This document shows positions 36,251 to 45,597 of a stretch of DNA of 64,000 bases, in pieces. The stretch's first letter is position 1, and each line of letters starts with the position of its first letter. Below the pieces are notes generated by a model. It did not search any database. It was not told the DNA's origin and worked only from the letters and a program-made list of their open reading frames with translations. The DNA lies in NCBI GenBank assembly GCA_965230485.1, contig CBDDLA010000001.1:1426001-1490000 (forward strand), in the 5' to 3' direction. The translations under genes and the position numbers were made by a program. The DNA is from Putridiphycobacter sp965230485 (lineage in GTDB: Bacteria > Bacteroidota > Bacteroidia > Flavobacteriales_D > Crocinitomicaceae).

Positions 36251-37177
36251 CTATTTAACAATTGGACTAAAATGGTAACGCAACGCTAATTTTACTCCCA
36301 GTACTAATTGATTCTCCGCATTTAAATTGTCGGATTCATAAATTGAAAAAATAGGGTCATGCAATTCGCCTAGACCAAAATTATACTGCCACGTTAGCGA
36401 AGGACCTACCAATATTTGGAAGTGTTTCGTTATATCATAATTCAATTGAGTGGTTAAGTTAACCATTTGAACATTGTTAGCTGAAAAAGCACTTCTTGAA
36501 ACAATTTCAGGATTAAAATATAATTTTTCTGATAGTGAAATAAATGAACCCAGACCAAGACCTATGGCAAACTTGCTATTGAGAGATGGATTATACGATC
36601 CCTCTAATGTTGAATAGAGTTGCCTGACGCCTGTTTTGAATGATAGGTTATAAGGATACATTTCGTGAATAGAAACTTCTAACCCTTGATAACCACCGCG
36701 TCTTACAAAAGATATGAAACCTAATGGGATACCACTCTCAAGCGTATCCGCAAAATTAACAAATCCTAATTGAAGACCTTTCATTGATTTGGCTGTGTTC
36801 ACAAAGCCAATCTGCAAACCGTCAATTTTTTTGAATGCAGTATTGACAAAACCGATTTGAGAACCTTTTGCATCACCTATAACAGTATTGACAAACCCAA
36901 TTTGTGCGCCCTTTAATTTACCTAAATTCGAATTGACAAAGCCAATCTGGGCGCCTTTTAAATTTCTTCCATTTGTATTGACAAAACCAATTTCAGAGCC
37001 CTTGTAGTTGCCTTTAGCTACATTAACAAAACCAATTAATGGTAAATTAAAATGATTAGGAACCACATTAACAAAGAATGTATAAAAAACATATTCACGT
37101 TTTACGATTGAAGAGTCTTGTGATTTACCAACAACTAAAATCAAACTAAACAATATGAACAACGCTAAGCTTTTCAT
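36251..37177 (-). CDS. GFVN-repeat surface protein (LA_2272-like)
   Basis: This 308-residue secreted protein has a signal peptide (about 1-19, ending GKSQ). Seven copies of a 15-residue GFVN repeat (about residues 47-150, consensus GFVNt..g..kGaqi) follow, then an eighth degenerate GFIS copy, and a beta-barrel-like C-terminal half of about 150 residues. The repeat type matches the LA_2272/LA_2273 surface-repeat family, which has no known activity. The repeats probably form a small beta-helix. It is convergent with the M28 gene. Confidence 0.74.
   Translation of the reverse strand: MKSLALFILFSLILVVGKSQDSSIVKREYVFYTFFVNVVPNHFNLPLIGFVNVAKGNYKGSEIGFVNTNGRNLKGAQIGFVNSNLGKLKGAQIGFVNTVIGDAKGSQIGFVNTAFKKIDGLQIGFVNTAKSMKGLQLGFVNFADTLESGIPLGFISFVRRGGYQGLEVSIHEMYPYNLSFKTGVRQLYSTLEGSYNPSLNSKFAIGLGLGSFISLSEKLYFNPEIVSRSAFSANNVQMVNLTTQLNYDITKHFQILVGPSLTWQYNFGLGELHDPIFSIYESDNLNAENQLVLGVKLALRYHFSPIVK
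36730..37045 (-). repeat. 45-bp tandem coding repeat (GFVN motif)
   Basis: Seven copies of a 45-nt in-frame unit encode the GFVN 15-residue repeat, with one 42-nt unit. Copies are similar at DNA level over the part that codes for the motif, seen as the recurring complement attgacaaa(a/g)ccaat. This is a coding tandem repeat, not a CRISPR array. Confidence 0.8.
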
Positions 37178-37330
37178 ACATTAAAGATAATCAATTAATA
37201 CATATTTACCTCAACACAAGAGATAGGTAAATTGGCAAGTCGGAATTAAGGTGCTTGATCCAAAGGCACTGTTTTCTTGACTAATTCTTGAAAAATGATA
37301 ATCTTTGATAAAATAGATTTCTAACTGATT

Positions 37331-38299
37331 ATGATTAATTTTTCTAAATTGTTATACTTTGCATGTTTGGTTTTAATAACCGTAAGTTGTGATAATAAAA
37401 CAGAATCGGTTATGCCTATTGTCGAGGCTAAGTCTGATTCAATTGACCTTCTGCAAGACAAAGCTGCTGTTTCAACTATTGAAAGCGTAAACAGTGAAAA
37501 CCATGAAAATGATGGCAAAGAACAGCCTAATGACGAAAGACTGATTAAGATAAAAACCATCCTAACGGATGTATTTAAGGTTAGGGATCTGCTAGTTGCT
37601 GAACAAATTGAAGATGAACATGGCGTTTATTATAACCTAGATATTTTATCAACTAAACTGCGGGGGAAATATGCTTCTATTCCAATTAACCGTTGCTTTT
37701 TCAGTGAATCCTCAAATCATATTGCATTTTTAGCCTGCGAAATATATTTATCTGAGGCGGCAGATGATTATAAAAATCATCTGGAAACCAAGCAAGGTGT
37801 GCCTGCCAATTATGAAATTGAGTACAATACGGACATCAATCAAAACAAAGAAAAACTAATTCAGTTAATTGTTTATGATCTGGCTAACCAAACATTCTTA
37901 GGAAAGCCAGATGGGTTTCCCATAGAGCAAGACTTTTGGGAGGTTCAAGGGTATGGAGACGCCATGTCTAATATTAGTATCCAACGGATAATTGATATGA
38001 CTAATGGACCAGGATGTGCTCTGGTCTATAAGAATTATTTGGTCGACAGCCCTGACCATTATGTAGCGATTAAATCTGTTGATGAAGCCATCCTGACCTC
38101 GGCGACATTTCCGGTTGGACAAATGGGTGGATTAACTGGTTGTGATGTGACGGTTGAATTTTTGGACTTAACCTCTACTGATAGCACCGTAACGGTTTTT
38201 AAAAAGACAAACTGTTCTTGCCCTGGCGGTGGTGATTGTGAATATTTTGAAATTGCTGCTGGAGAACAGCAAAGCACGGAAGTGTTGTTGAAGTGGTAG
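37331..38299 (+). CDS. Predicted lipoprotein, unknown function
   Basis: This 322-residue protein has a signal peptide and lipobox ending at ITVSC (Cys20), then an acidic, charged linker to about residue 60. A globular domain follows that I do not recognise, with a cysteine-rich C-terminal segment (TNCSCPGGGDCEYF) near the end. It is monocistronic and closed by a strong hairpin shared with the nqr operon. Similar short Cys clusters occur in secreted domains that form disulfides, but function is unknown. Confidence 0.6.
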   Translation: MINFSKLLYFACLVLITVSCDNKTESVMPIVEAKSDSIDLLQDKAAVSTIESVNSENHENDGKEQPNDERLIKIKTILTDVFKVRDLLVAEQIEDEHGVYYNLDILSTKLRGKYASIPINRCFFSESSNHIAFLACEIYLSEAADDYKNHLETKQGVPANYEIEYNTDINQNKEKLIQLIVYDLANQTFLGKPDGFPIEQDFWEVQGYGDAMSNISIQRIIDMTNGPGCALVYKNYLVDSPDHYVAIKSVDEAILTSATFPVGQMGGLTGCDVTVEFLDLTSTDSTVTVFKKTNCSCPGGGDCEYFEIAAGEQQSTEVLLKW

Positions 38300-38306
38300 G
38301 GCGTAA

Positions 38307-38334
38307 AAAACCCAGATGAAATCATCTGGGTTTT
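38307..38334. terminator. Bidirectional intrinsic terminator between lipoprotein and nqrF
   Basis: Stem CCCAGATGA (38311-38319) pairs with TCATCTGGG (38322-38330), and A4/T4 tracts on either side extend the stem to 13 bp. It can end the plus-strand lipoprotein transcript (stop 38299) and the minus-strand nqr operon (stop 38355). Confidence 0.85.
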
Positions 38335-38354
38335 GAATATAAACTTAATGGAGA

Positions 38355-39650
38355 TTACCCCCCAAAATCATCAAATCTTACATTTTCTGGTGGTACGCCC
38401 CAATCGTCGCACATTTTAAGTACGGCTTGGTTCATTAACGGTGGTCCACAGAAATAGAATTCAATATCTTCAGGTGCTTCATGCTTCGATAGGTACTGAT
38501 CAATAACGGCGTTATGAACAAAACCTAAGAAACCATCACCTTCCGGATCATTAGTATCTTTCTTTTCAATCCAGTTATCCGTTTCTAATGGCTCCGATAA
38601 CACTAAATAGAATTTGAAATTAGGAAATTCTTTTTCTAAATCTCTAAAATAGTGTAAGTAGAATAGCTCTGCTCTGGAACGTCCTCCGTACCAATAAGTC
38701 ACTTTACGTCCAGTTTTAATAGTCTTAAATAGTTCATATAAATGCGAACGCATTGGTGCCATTCCGGCTCCTCCACCAATGTATAACATTTCAGCATCAG
38801 AATCATTGATAAAGAACTCACCATAAGGACCAGAAATAACCGCTTTATCCCCTTCCTTTAAATTGAAGATATAAGAGGAAGCTACACCTGGATTCACATT
38901 CATCCATCCACCTTTTGCTCTGTCGAATGGTGGTGTTGCTACCCTCACATTCAACATAATTCTACGACCTTCTGCAGGGTAAGAAGCCATTGAATAGGCT
39001 CTTACGACCTCGTCGTCGTTTTTCATCACTAATGGGAATAAGCCAAATTTTTCCCAATCGGCTTTAAACTTGTCCGGCTCTCCTGGGTGATCTTGTGGAT
39101 GTGCAGTAATATCCATGTCGGCATAGTTAACTACACATTTAGGAATTTTAATCTGGATATAACCGCCAGCTTTGTAATCCATATCCTCAGGAATTTCCAC
39201 AATGAACTCTTTAATGAAGGTAGCCACATTGTAGTTCGATACTACTTTGGCTTCCCATTCCTTAATTCCAAGCACTTCTTCTTCTACTTCAATTTCCATG
39301 TCCTCTTTCACTTTCACCTGGCAACCTAAACGGATTCCAGAAGCAATCTCTTTACGAGAAAAATGAGGCGTTTCTGTTGGTAAAATTTCTCCACCTCCAG
39401 ACTTTACATGACATAAGCATTGAACGCAAGTACCACCACCACCACATGCAGATGGTAAAAAGATACCAGAACTACCTAATGTAGATAATAATGTGCCACC
39501 TCCATCTACTTCAATGGTTTTTTCACCGTTAATGGTAATTTTAATTTTACCTGCTGGAGATAACTTGGCTTTTACAAATAGCAATAAACTCACAAGCAAT
39601 AATACCATTACTGTGAATACGACTAATGTGATTGAAATAACTGCTCCCAT
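38355..39650 (-). CDS. nqrF: Na+-translocating NADH:quinone reductase subunit F
   Basis: This 431-residue subunit takes electrons from NADH. The N-terminal membrane helix (about 5-27) is followed by a 2Fe-2S ferredoxin domain with SACGGGGTCVQCLC (about 67-80) and a later Cys (LGCQVKV), then FAD and NAD-binding domains (RAYSMASYPAEG, GGGAGMAPMRSHL and the CGPPLMN C-terminal motif). It is the last gene of a complete nqrABCDEF operon on the minus strand, 17 nt after nqrE. Length is slightly above the usual 407 residues. Confidence 0.96.
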   Translation of the reverse strand: MGAVISITLVVFTVMVLLLVSLLLFVKAKLSPAGKIKITINGEKTIEVDGGGTLLSTLGSSGIFLPSACGGGGTCVQCLCHVKSGGGEILPTETPHFSRKEIASGIRLGCQVKVKEDMEIEVEEEVLGIKEWEAKVVSNYNVATFIKEFIVEIPEDMDYKAGGYIQIKIPKCVVNYADMDITAHPQDHPGEPDKFKADWEKFGLFPLVMKNDDEVVRAYSMASYPAEGRRIMLNVRVATPPFDRAKGGWMNVNPGVASSYIFNLKEGDKAVISGPYGEFFINDSDAEMLYIGGGAGMAPMRSHLYELFKTIKTGRKVTYWYGGRSRAELFYLHYFRDLEKEFPNFKFYLVLSEPLETDNWIEKKDTNDPEGDGFLGFVHNAVIDQYLSKHEAPEDIEFYFCGPPLMNQAVLKMCDDWGVPPENVRFDDFGG

Positions 39651-39667
39651 TTTTTTATCTTATTATA

Positions 39668-40285
39668 TTAAAAATCAATTCCACTAAAACTCATGAAAGC
39701 AATTCCCATTAATCCAGTAATGATAAAGGTAATGCCTAAGCCTCTTAGTGGACCTGGTACATGTGAATATCTAATTTTTTCTCTAATGGCCGCAATGGCG
39801 ACAATAGCCAGTAACCAACCAATTCCTGAACCAACGGCAAATACAGTTGCATCTCCTATGGTTTGGTACTGACGATCCTGCATAAACAAAGCACCACCTA
39901 AAATAGCACAGTTTACTGCAATCAATGGTAAAAATATTCCTAAAGCACCATACAATGCAGGGGCAAACTTCTCAACAATCATTTCTACCAATTGTACAAT
40001 TGAAGCAATGACCGCAATGAACATGATGAACGATAAGAAACTCAAATCATATTGAGCAAAATCTTCTCCTAGCCAAGCGAGCGCTCCATCTTTTAGAACA
40101 TAGTTTTCTAAAAGCCAGTTTACAGGAATAGTGACGGTTAAAACGAAAATGACTGCAAAACCTAAACCAACAGCTGTTTTAACTGTTTTAGAAACGGCCA
40201 AATAAGAACACATTCCTAAGAAGTAAGCGAAAATCATATTTTCGCTGAAAATTGCTTTGACAAATATACTAAATAACTCTTCCAT
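39668..40285 (-). CDS. nqrE: Na+-translocating NADH:quinone reductase subunit E
   Basis: This 205-residue inner-membrane subunit has six transmembrane helices. NqrD and NqrE are homologous and hold the membrane-embedded 2Fe-2S centre between them. FLGMCSYLAVSK with the ligand-type cysteine (C27), and VNCAILGGALFM with a second (about C120), fit the family. It sits 10 nt after nqrD. Confidence 0.95.
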   Translation of the reverse strand: MEELFSIFVKAIFSENMIFAYFLGMCSYLAVSKTVKTAVGLGFAVIFVLTVTIPVNWLLENYVLKDGALAWLGEDFAQYDLSFLSFIMFIAVIASIVQLVEMIVEKFAPALYGALGIFLPLIAVNCAILGGALFMQDRQYQTIGDATVFAVGSGIGWLLAIVAIAAIREKIRYSHVPGPLRGLGITFIITGLMGIAFMSFSGIDF

Positions 40286-40295
40286 AATGTTCTAC

Positions 40296-40979
40296 TTAAT
40301 GTTCTTCAATTAGTGATTTGTTTCTCGCTCGTTGTACCCAAATAACTAACGCAACAGTGATTAAGGCAAAAGGTGCTAATATGATTAAGTTGTTATTAAA
40401 GTAACCCACATTATAAAGTCCAGATAGGTTACCATCAGCGTCAGGAATAGTTGAACCAAAAATTTCGTACCCCATTAATTTACCTGTTCCAAATAGCTCT
40501 CTGAATATTGAAACAATTACTAAGATCATTCCATATCCAATGGCATTTCCAAACCCATCTAAAGCAGATGCCCATGGCTTGTTTCCCATTGCAAATGCTT
40601 CAAATCGTCCCATAATGATACAGTTAGTAATGATTAAACCAACGAAAACCGACAGTTTTTCTCCCAAATCTGGTAGAAATGCTTTCAGCACTTCGTTTAC
40701 AATAATTACTAGTGATGCCACCACTACTAATTGAACGATAATTCTAATTCTAGAAGGAATTAAATTTCTAAGTAATGAAACTATGACGTTACCAGTTACC
40801 AATACAAATATAACAGCTGCTGTCATGGTTAAGGCTTGTTCGATTGAAACTGTAATTGCCAATGCTGAACAAATTCCCAATACCTGAATAGTAACCGGGT
40901 TGTTATCATCCAAAGGATCTGTAATTAATTTCTTATTCTTTTTCGAGAATAATGGCTCTCTTTCTTTTGCTTCGCTCAT
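40296..40979 (-). CDS. nqrD: Na+-translocating NADH:quinone reductase subunit D
   Basis: This 227-residue inner-membrane subunit is homologous to NqrE. It has six helices with LGICSALAIT (C35, ligand-type) and IITNCIIMGRFEAFAMGN, where the second cysteine (C118) lies. A cytoplasmic N-terminal tail of about 25 residues precedes the first helix. It lies 7 nt downstream of nqrC. Confidence 0.95.
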   Translation of the reverse strand: MSEAKEREPLFSKKNKKLITDPLDDNNPVTIQVLGICSALAITVSIEQALTMTAAVIFVLVTGNVIVSLLRNLIPSRIRIIVQLVVVASLVIIVNEVLKAFLPDLGEKLSVFVGLIITNCIIMGRFEAFAMGNKPWASALDGFGNAIGYGMILVIVSIFRELFGTGKLMGYEIFGSTIPDADGNLSGLYNVGYFNNNLIILAPFALITVALVIWVQRARNKSLIEEH

Positions 40980-40986
40980 ATCTCAA

Positions 40987-41697
40987 TTATTTATTAAAGT
41001 AATTAACATATACCTGAATGGTTCTATCCAGCATTTCCTCAACTCCCTTTGAAGTAATGGTTCCGCCTGTAATACCATCAACAGTGTATTCTTTATCATT
41101 TCCAGAACCGTCCTTAACGATCTTCATCTTCTTATACGACCCATTATCCGTAATCTTTTCTCCATTAAATTGATCCATGAACATACTTGTCTTTATCTCT
41201 GCTCCCAAACCTGGCGTTTCAGTTTTATGATCGAAAACAGCTCCAAAAATAGACGACTGATCTTCATTAACGGCAACATAGCCCCAAATTGGTCCCCAAA
41301 GTCCTTTTCCGACAACAGGAATAATATACTTTTTCTCCCCATCAATAGAAGCAATATATAATGGATAGCTCCGGGTGTCAACTGTTAATTTACTATTACG
41401 ATATTCTTTTTTAATATCTACATCAAAAGCATTTGCTCCTTCAATCGGTTCGCCAGCAGAATTGATGACCAAACACTCATCAGATAAAATATATTGGCTA
41501 TATAAATCTGCTGCAGTATTACGAGTTGTTTCAACCTTAATAGCCGCAAGGATATCCATTTTCTTTTTTACTTCAACATTTTTATCCTGACGCGGTTTCA
41601 ACCCTACAGAAAGTGAAGCTAAACTTGTACCAACCACTGCAACTAATAAAATTGCAAAGATGAAGGTATAACTATTACTATCTTTATTTACTGCCAT
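40987..41697 (-). CDS. nqrC: Na+-translocating NADH:quinone reductase subunit C
   Basis: This 236-residue periplasmic subunit has one membrane anchor (about 10-30). The covalent FMN site follows the pattern D-g-x-(S/T)-G-(A/G)-T: residues D207 to T213 (DGITGGT), with T213 as the flavinylated residue. The third motif position is G rather than A. It is flavinylated by ApbE, whose gene is not in this window. It starts 2 nt after nqrB. Confidence 0.95.
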   Translation of the reverse strand: MAVNKDSNSYTFIFAILLVAVVGTSLASLSVGLKPRQDKNVEVKKKMDILAAIKVETTRNTAADLYSQYILSDECLVINSAGEPIEGANAFDVDIKKEYRNSKLTVDTRSYPLYIASIDGEKKYIIPVVGKGLWGPIWGYVAVNEDQSSIFGAVFDHKTETPGLGAEIKTSMFMDQFNGEKITDNGSYKKMKIVKDGSGNDKEYTVDGITGGTITSKGVEEMLDRTIQVYVNYFNK

Positions 41698-41699
41698 GA

Positions 41700-42914
41700 T
41701 TATGCGGTTTTAGTTTTTAAACGTTTCATTCTTCTGTTAATATTAGACTGAATGACATAATGGTCAATTAGTGGTGCCATAATATTGAAGAATAAAATAG
41801 CCATCATTACTCCTTCCGGATAAGCAGGGTTTAAAACCCTTACTAATATTGAAAAGAGTCCAGCAAGGAAACCATAAATGAATTTACCTTTATTGGTTTG
41901 AGCAGCCGTAACGGGATCAGTAATCATAAAAATGGCACCGAAAGCGAAACCACCAATTACCAGTTGATTTAAAGGACTCAAATCCATAAATGGGTTTGCA
42001 CCCCAAAGGTTAAACAAGAATCCCATAACTAATCCTCCAGCAACAAATGATGTCATTATTCTCCAACTTCCAACGCCAGTAACAATCAGCAATAAGGCTC
42101 CTAAACCAATAGCAACAACCGAAGTTTCACCTACTGATCCTGGTATCATTCCTAGAAAGGAATCCCAAATAGGCCATTTAGCTGAAAAAGCTTCTAAGTT
42201 AGGCAATATGGGATCGTCTCCAGCAAAGGTAGCTAAGTCTCCCAATGCAGTTGCACCTGAAAATCCATCTGGTTTCGAAGCTAAATCCATATCTTCTAAT
42301 CCAGACATCCAAATCTTATCTCCTGACATTTTTGTTGGATAACCAAAGAATAGAAACGCCCTAGCTGTTAAAGCAATATTAATGATATTCATTCCAGTTC
42401 CACCAAAAACCTCTTTACCAATTACTACAGCAAAGATTACTGCTAATGCCAACATCCAAAGTGGCACATCTGCAGGCACACACAATGGAATCAGCATTCC
42501 TGAAACAAGATATCCTTCTGCAACCGAATGTTGGTTTTTAACTGCAAATAAAAATTCAACACCCAAACCAACACCATAAGAAACAATAACTAGTGGTAAG
42601 ACTTTGAGCACACCATACCAAAATTTCCCGCCGAAATTATCCCAATACGCCAGGTCAAGGTTACCAGTTTCTGCCACATAATGCCAATGACCTGTATTAT
42701 ACATACCGAATAACAAGCATGGAATTAAAGCAATAATCACCATCATCATGGTACGCTTTAAATCAACACCATCACGAATGTGTGCTCCTTTTTGCGTAGT
42801 TAAAGGAGGTGTAAAAAGAATGGTATAGAAACCATCCCAAACTGGATGCATTTTGGCCCATTTACCGTCATGGTCAGGCTCCAGTTTTCGCATAAATTTT
42901 TCAATAGACTTCAC
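41700..42914 (-). CDS. nqrB: Na+-translocating NADH:quinone reductase subunit B
   Basis: This 404-residue inner-membrane subunit carries a covalent FMN on T222 in the DGFSGATAL segment and helps form the sodium path. Ten hydrophobic helices are seen, with a soluble N-terminal segment of about 50 residues. GKEVFGGTGMNIINIALTARAF is typical of the family. The spacing to nqrA is 22 nt. Confidence 0.96.
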   Translation of the reverse strand: MKSIEKFMRKLEPDHDGKWAKMHPVWDGFYTILFTPPLTTQKGAHIRDGVDLKRTMMMVIIALIPCLLFGMYNTGHWHYVAETGNLDLAYWDNFGGKFWYGVLKVLPLVIVSYGVGLGVEFLFAVKNQHSVAEGYLVSGMLIPLCVPADVPLWMLALAVIFAVVIGKEVFGGTGMNIINIALTARAFLFFGYPTKMSGDKIWMSGLEDMDLASKPDGFSGATALGDLATFAGDDPILPNLEAFSAKWPIWDSFLGMIPGSVGETSVVAIGLGALLLIVTGVGSWRIMTSFVAGGLVMGFLFNLWGANPFMDLSPLNQLVIGGFAFGAIFMITDPVTAAQTNKGKFIYGFLAGLFSILVRVLNPAYPEGVMMAILFFNIMAPLIDHYVIQSNINRRMKRLKTKTA

Positions 42915-42936
42915 TGTATCTTTCTTTAAATGACAA

Positions 42937-44298
42937 TTACATTATTTCTCTTTGCACTTCGTCTAAACCTTCACGAATGACTGATTGCATATTAACTTTT
43001 GAAGTGCAAACAAATTCACACAAAGCAAAATCTTCGGGGGCTACTTCGTAAATTCCCAAGTTTTCCATTTCATCTAAGTCGTTATAAGTGCACGCCTTTA
43101 CAAGGTGCATTGGATATATATCAAAAGGAAATACTTTTTCTAATTCACCAGTTACAACAAATGCCCGTTCTTCACCATTAGAATTAGTATCAATCACGTG
43201 CTTTTTATTTGGCATTAACCATGAAAAGTATGTTCGACTTACTGAGAATTTTTTAAAGCCAGGTTCCATCCAGCCTTCAGTAAACGAGAAACGTGCATTG
43301 TTCCCCTCTGGAATAACAGTAATTTGATGGCTGTAGAAACCAAGATTTCCATCAGCTTCTATTTTATCGCCAGTCAAAACATTACCAGAAATAACTCTGA
43401 CTTCACCATCATTGATGTTATCTTTAAGAAAAGGGCTTACACCTGCACCAAGAATTGTTTTGCAGTATTTAGGTGCTTTAACTTCTGACCCAGTAACCGC
43501 AATAACTTTTGTTAAATCAAATCTTTCGGTATTAATAATTTTTCCAATTAGTGCCACATCAAGTGCATTAATTGTCCAGACTGTTTCTCCTTTATTGATT
43601 GGTTCAATATGATGAATTTGAGTACCAACATTTCCTGCAGGATGCAGACCATTAATGTAATTATGCACTACACCTGTTGCATTTTTAAATACTTCATCTA
43701 CTTGTGAAGAACTATTCATAGTGAGATGAGTTTTTCCTTCAGTCAGCTTAGTAATCAAATCAAGTCCCGCTTGAAAATTTTCCGACTCTCCGTGTAAAAT
43801 AAAATCGTAATCCGGAGCCAATGGAGATGAATCAAAAGCCGAAATAAAAATAGCTTTTGGGTTGTCATTTGGATTAGCAATAACATCAATTGGTCGAGTT
43901 TTAATGAACGGCCATAAACCTGATGATAACAAAAATGCTTTAGCATCCTCACCACTTATTGATTTAGGATCAATTTTAGCTAATTTTGCATATTCAATGC
44001 TAGAGTCTGCTGTAATGCGTACTTCAAGAATTCTTCTCTTAGCTCCCCTTACTATGGCAGATATTTCACCTGATACTGGAGAGCAAAACTTTACTTCTTC
44101 TTGGTATTTGTTATGAAAAATAACATCTCCGGCTTTAACTTTATCACCTTCTTTTACAACCATTTTTGGCGTTACGCCATGAAAATCTGTAGGTTTTATA
44201 GAAAACTGATTTGTGAGATCGATAGCATTCACTACTTTGTCAGCTTCACCTTTCAATTTTATGTTTAAACCCTTTCTTATCTTGATAGTCTTGGACAT
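42937..44298 (-). CDS. nqrA: Na+-translocating NADH:quinone reductase subunit A
   Basis: This 453-residue soluble subunit sits on the cytoplasmic face. It begins with the family's KTIKIRKGLNIKLKGEA, followed by the biotin-like-fold segment (KVKAGDVIFHNK, about 58-69) and a RnfC-like region in the middle. It is the first gene of the nqr operon, with a -7 element 27 nt upstream. The pump couples NADH oxidation to Na+ export, which fits a marine lifestyle. Confidence 0.95.
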   Translation of the reverse strand: MSKTIKIRKGLNIKLKGEADKVVNAIDLTNQFSIKPTDFHGVTPKMVVKEGDKVKAGDVIFHNKYQEEVKFCSPVSGEISAIVRGAKRRILEVRITADSSIEYAKLAKIDPKSISGEDAKAFLLSSGLWPFIKTRPIDVIANPNDNPKAIFISAFDSSPLAPDYDFILHGESENFQAGLDLITKLTEGKTHLTMNSSSQVDEVFKNATGVVHNYINGLHPAGNVGTQIHHIEPINKGETVWTINALDVALIGKIINTERFDLTKVIAVTGSEVKAPKYCKTILGAGVSPFLKDNINDGEVRVISGNVLTGDKIEADGNLGFYSHQITVIPEGNNARFSFTEGWMEPGFKKFSVSRTYFSWLMPNKKHVIDTNSNGEERAFVVTGELEKVFPFDIYPMHLVKACTYNDLDEMENLGIYEVAPEDFALCEFVCTSKVNMQSVIREGLDEVQREIM

Positions 44299-44325
44299 AT
44301 CTAATTGGAGTTAATTTTTGGGTCA

Positions 44326-44333
44326 CAAATTTA
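44326..44333 (-). promoter_or_regulatory. -7 element for the nqr operon
   Basis: On the minus strand this reads TAAATTTG (TAnnTTTG), 27 nt before nqrA. The 125-nt gap between nqrA and yjjG holds nothing else recognisable. Confidence 0.55.
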
Positions 44334-44423
44334 TAATAAAGCGATCATTTAGGGGGGATTTAAGGAAGTATTATGTTAATTTAGAATCATTCTAAATAAC
44401 GTGATTACCTGCTATTATCTGAC

Positions 44424-45116
44424 TTAAAGAATGTTTTTAAATTCAAGTAAGTGATTAGCGGACATAGTGTTATTATTATTTGGTAAATATGTAGGATTAA
44501 ACCAAGCCGCATGCATTCCGACTGCCAAAGCGCCTTTAACGTCAGACTCCAAACAATCGCCAATCATAATTGATTCGTTAGCTTTAGCATTGCTTGATTC
44601 CAAAGCAAATTCGAATATAGCAGGGTTCGGTTTTTTAACACCTATTTCATCAGAACAAACCACAACGTCAAAATAGTCTTTTAATTTAGATTCCCGAAGT
44701 TTGATGTATTGGACATCTTTAAACCCATTTGTAATGATATGCAAACTATACTTTGCACTCAAATAATCTAATAATTCAAATGAACCATTAAAAAGATTAG
44801 TTTTAAAAGGACTACGAGCAAGATAGTCCTTTGCAAATTGGTCTAGAAAGGAATATTCTAAATCATAACCAAAATGACTAAAAGCCTCTCTAAATCGACC
44901 TATTCTTAGTTCATCTTTTGTGACCTGATTTTTTCTATACTTATCCCAATATTGCTCATTAATTACTTTATATTTAGGATAGAACTTATGATAATCTACA
45001 TCTCCAATAATTGATGCGTGTAGCAGAAATATCTCAACCAAAGCTTCTTGAGAGTTTTTTTCAAAATCCCATATCGTATGATCCAAATCAAAAAACACGT
45101 GCTTGATATCAGTCAT
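44424..45116 (-). CDS. yjjG: HAD-superfamily pyrimidine nucleotidase YjjG-like
   Basis: This 230-residue HAD phosphatase has motif I FFDLDHTIWDF (nucleophile D10), motif II ITNG at about 136 and motif III/IV IGDCLESDVKGA (about 185-196). The FDLDHTIWD form and overall layout match YjjG-type noncanonical pyrimidine nucleotidases, which hydrolyse dUMP, dTMP and modified pyrimidine nucleotides. It overlaps the membrane-protein gene by 8 bp and ends the upp operon. Confidence 0.84.
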   Translation of the reverse strand: MTDIKHVFFDLDHTIWDFEKNSQEALVEIFLLHASIIGDVDYHKFYPKYKVINEQYWDKYRKNQVTKDELRIGRFREAFSHFGYDLEYSFLDQFAKDYLARSPFKTNLFNGSFELLDYLSAKYSLHIITNGFKDVQYIKLRESKLKDYFDVVVCSDEIGVKKPNPAIFEFALESSNAKANESIMIGDCLESDVKGALAVGMHAAWFNPTYLPNNNNTMSANHLLEFKNIL

Positions 45117-45594
45117 AAAGGTATATCATTAAAAGGGTCATACCTGCTCCATAAAGAGCAGTAAACAATAACATGAGAGGAAAAGTTTTGGTTTGATGCC
45201 CAAAAAATTTAGCACAAACAATTGACCCAATAGGAATGCTTAAGAAAAGTGGAGCCAAAAAAGTAAACGGATATATACCTAATGTGGTACGGATTTTCAC
45301 CAAAGCTTTATTGACTCTTGTAAACTTTTTCTTTGGCCTATAGACCTCATTTTTTTCTTCTGCTAACTTAATTGCCAATATCCTTTTTTGTGCTGCCCTT
45401 TTCATAAAATATTCGCTTCCCCAATAAAAGATTGACATAGCCACAACTGCACCAGAATAGGTAGGTAAAAAAATATCTAAAAAATCATAATCGTATTGTT
45501 TCATTCCCCTGTAGGTCACCACCATCAGCCATTGAGCAAATAAATACTTAAAGGTACCCATCCCAAAACCATATGCAATCATTCCAAATGACAT
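45109..45594 (-). CDS. Membrane protein of unknown function in the upp-yjjG operon
   Basis: This 161-residue inner-membrane protein has about four predicted hydrophobic helices (about 10-25, 45-60, 108-130 and 138-158) separated by a charged loop of about 30 residues (RAAQKRILAIKLAEEK, KKKFTRVNKALVKIR). I do not recognise the family. Its position between upp and yjjG, 3 nt and an 8-bp overlap apart, suggests a link to pyrimidine or nucleobase handling, possibly transport, but this is context only. Confidence 0.65.
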   Translation of the reverse strand: MSFGMIAYGFGMGTFKYLFAQWLMVVTYRGMKQYDYDFLDIFLPTYSGAVVAMSIFYWGSEYFMKRAAQKRILAIKLAEEKNEVYRPKKKFTRVNKALVKIRTTLGIYPFTFLAPLFLSIPIGSIVCAKFFGHQTKTFPLMLLFTALYGAGMTLLMIYLYD

Positions 45595-45597
45595 AAA

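Noticed and set aside
36730..37045. Regular direct repeats that might suggest a CRISPR array
   Set aside because: They are in-frame 45-bp coding repeats of the GFVN motif without unique spacers.
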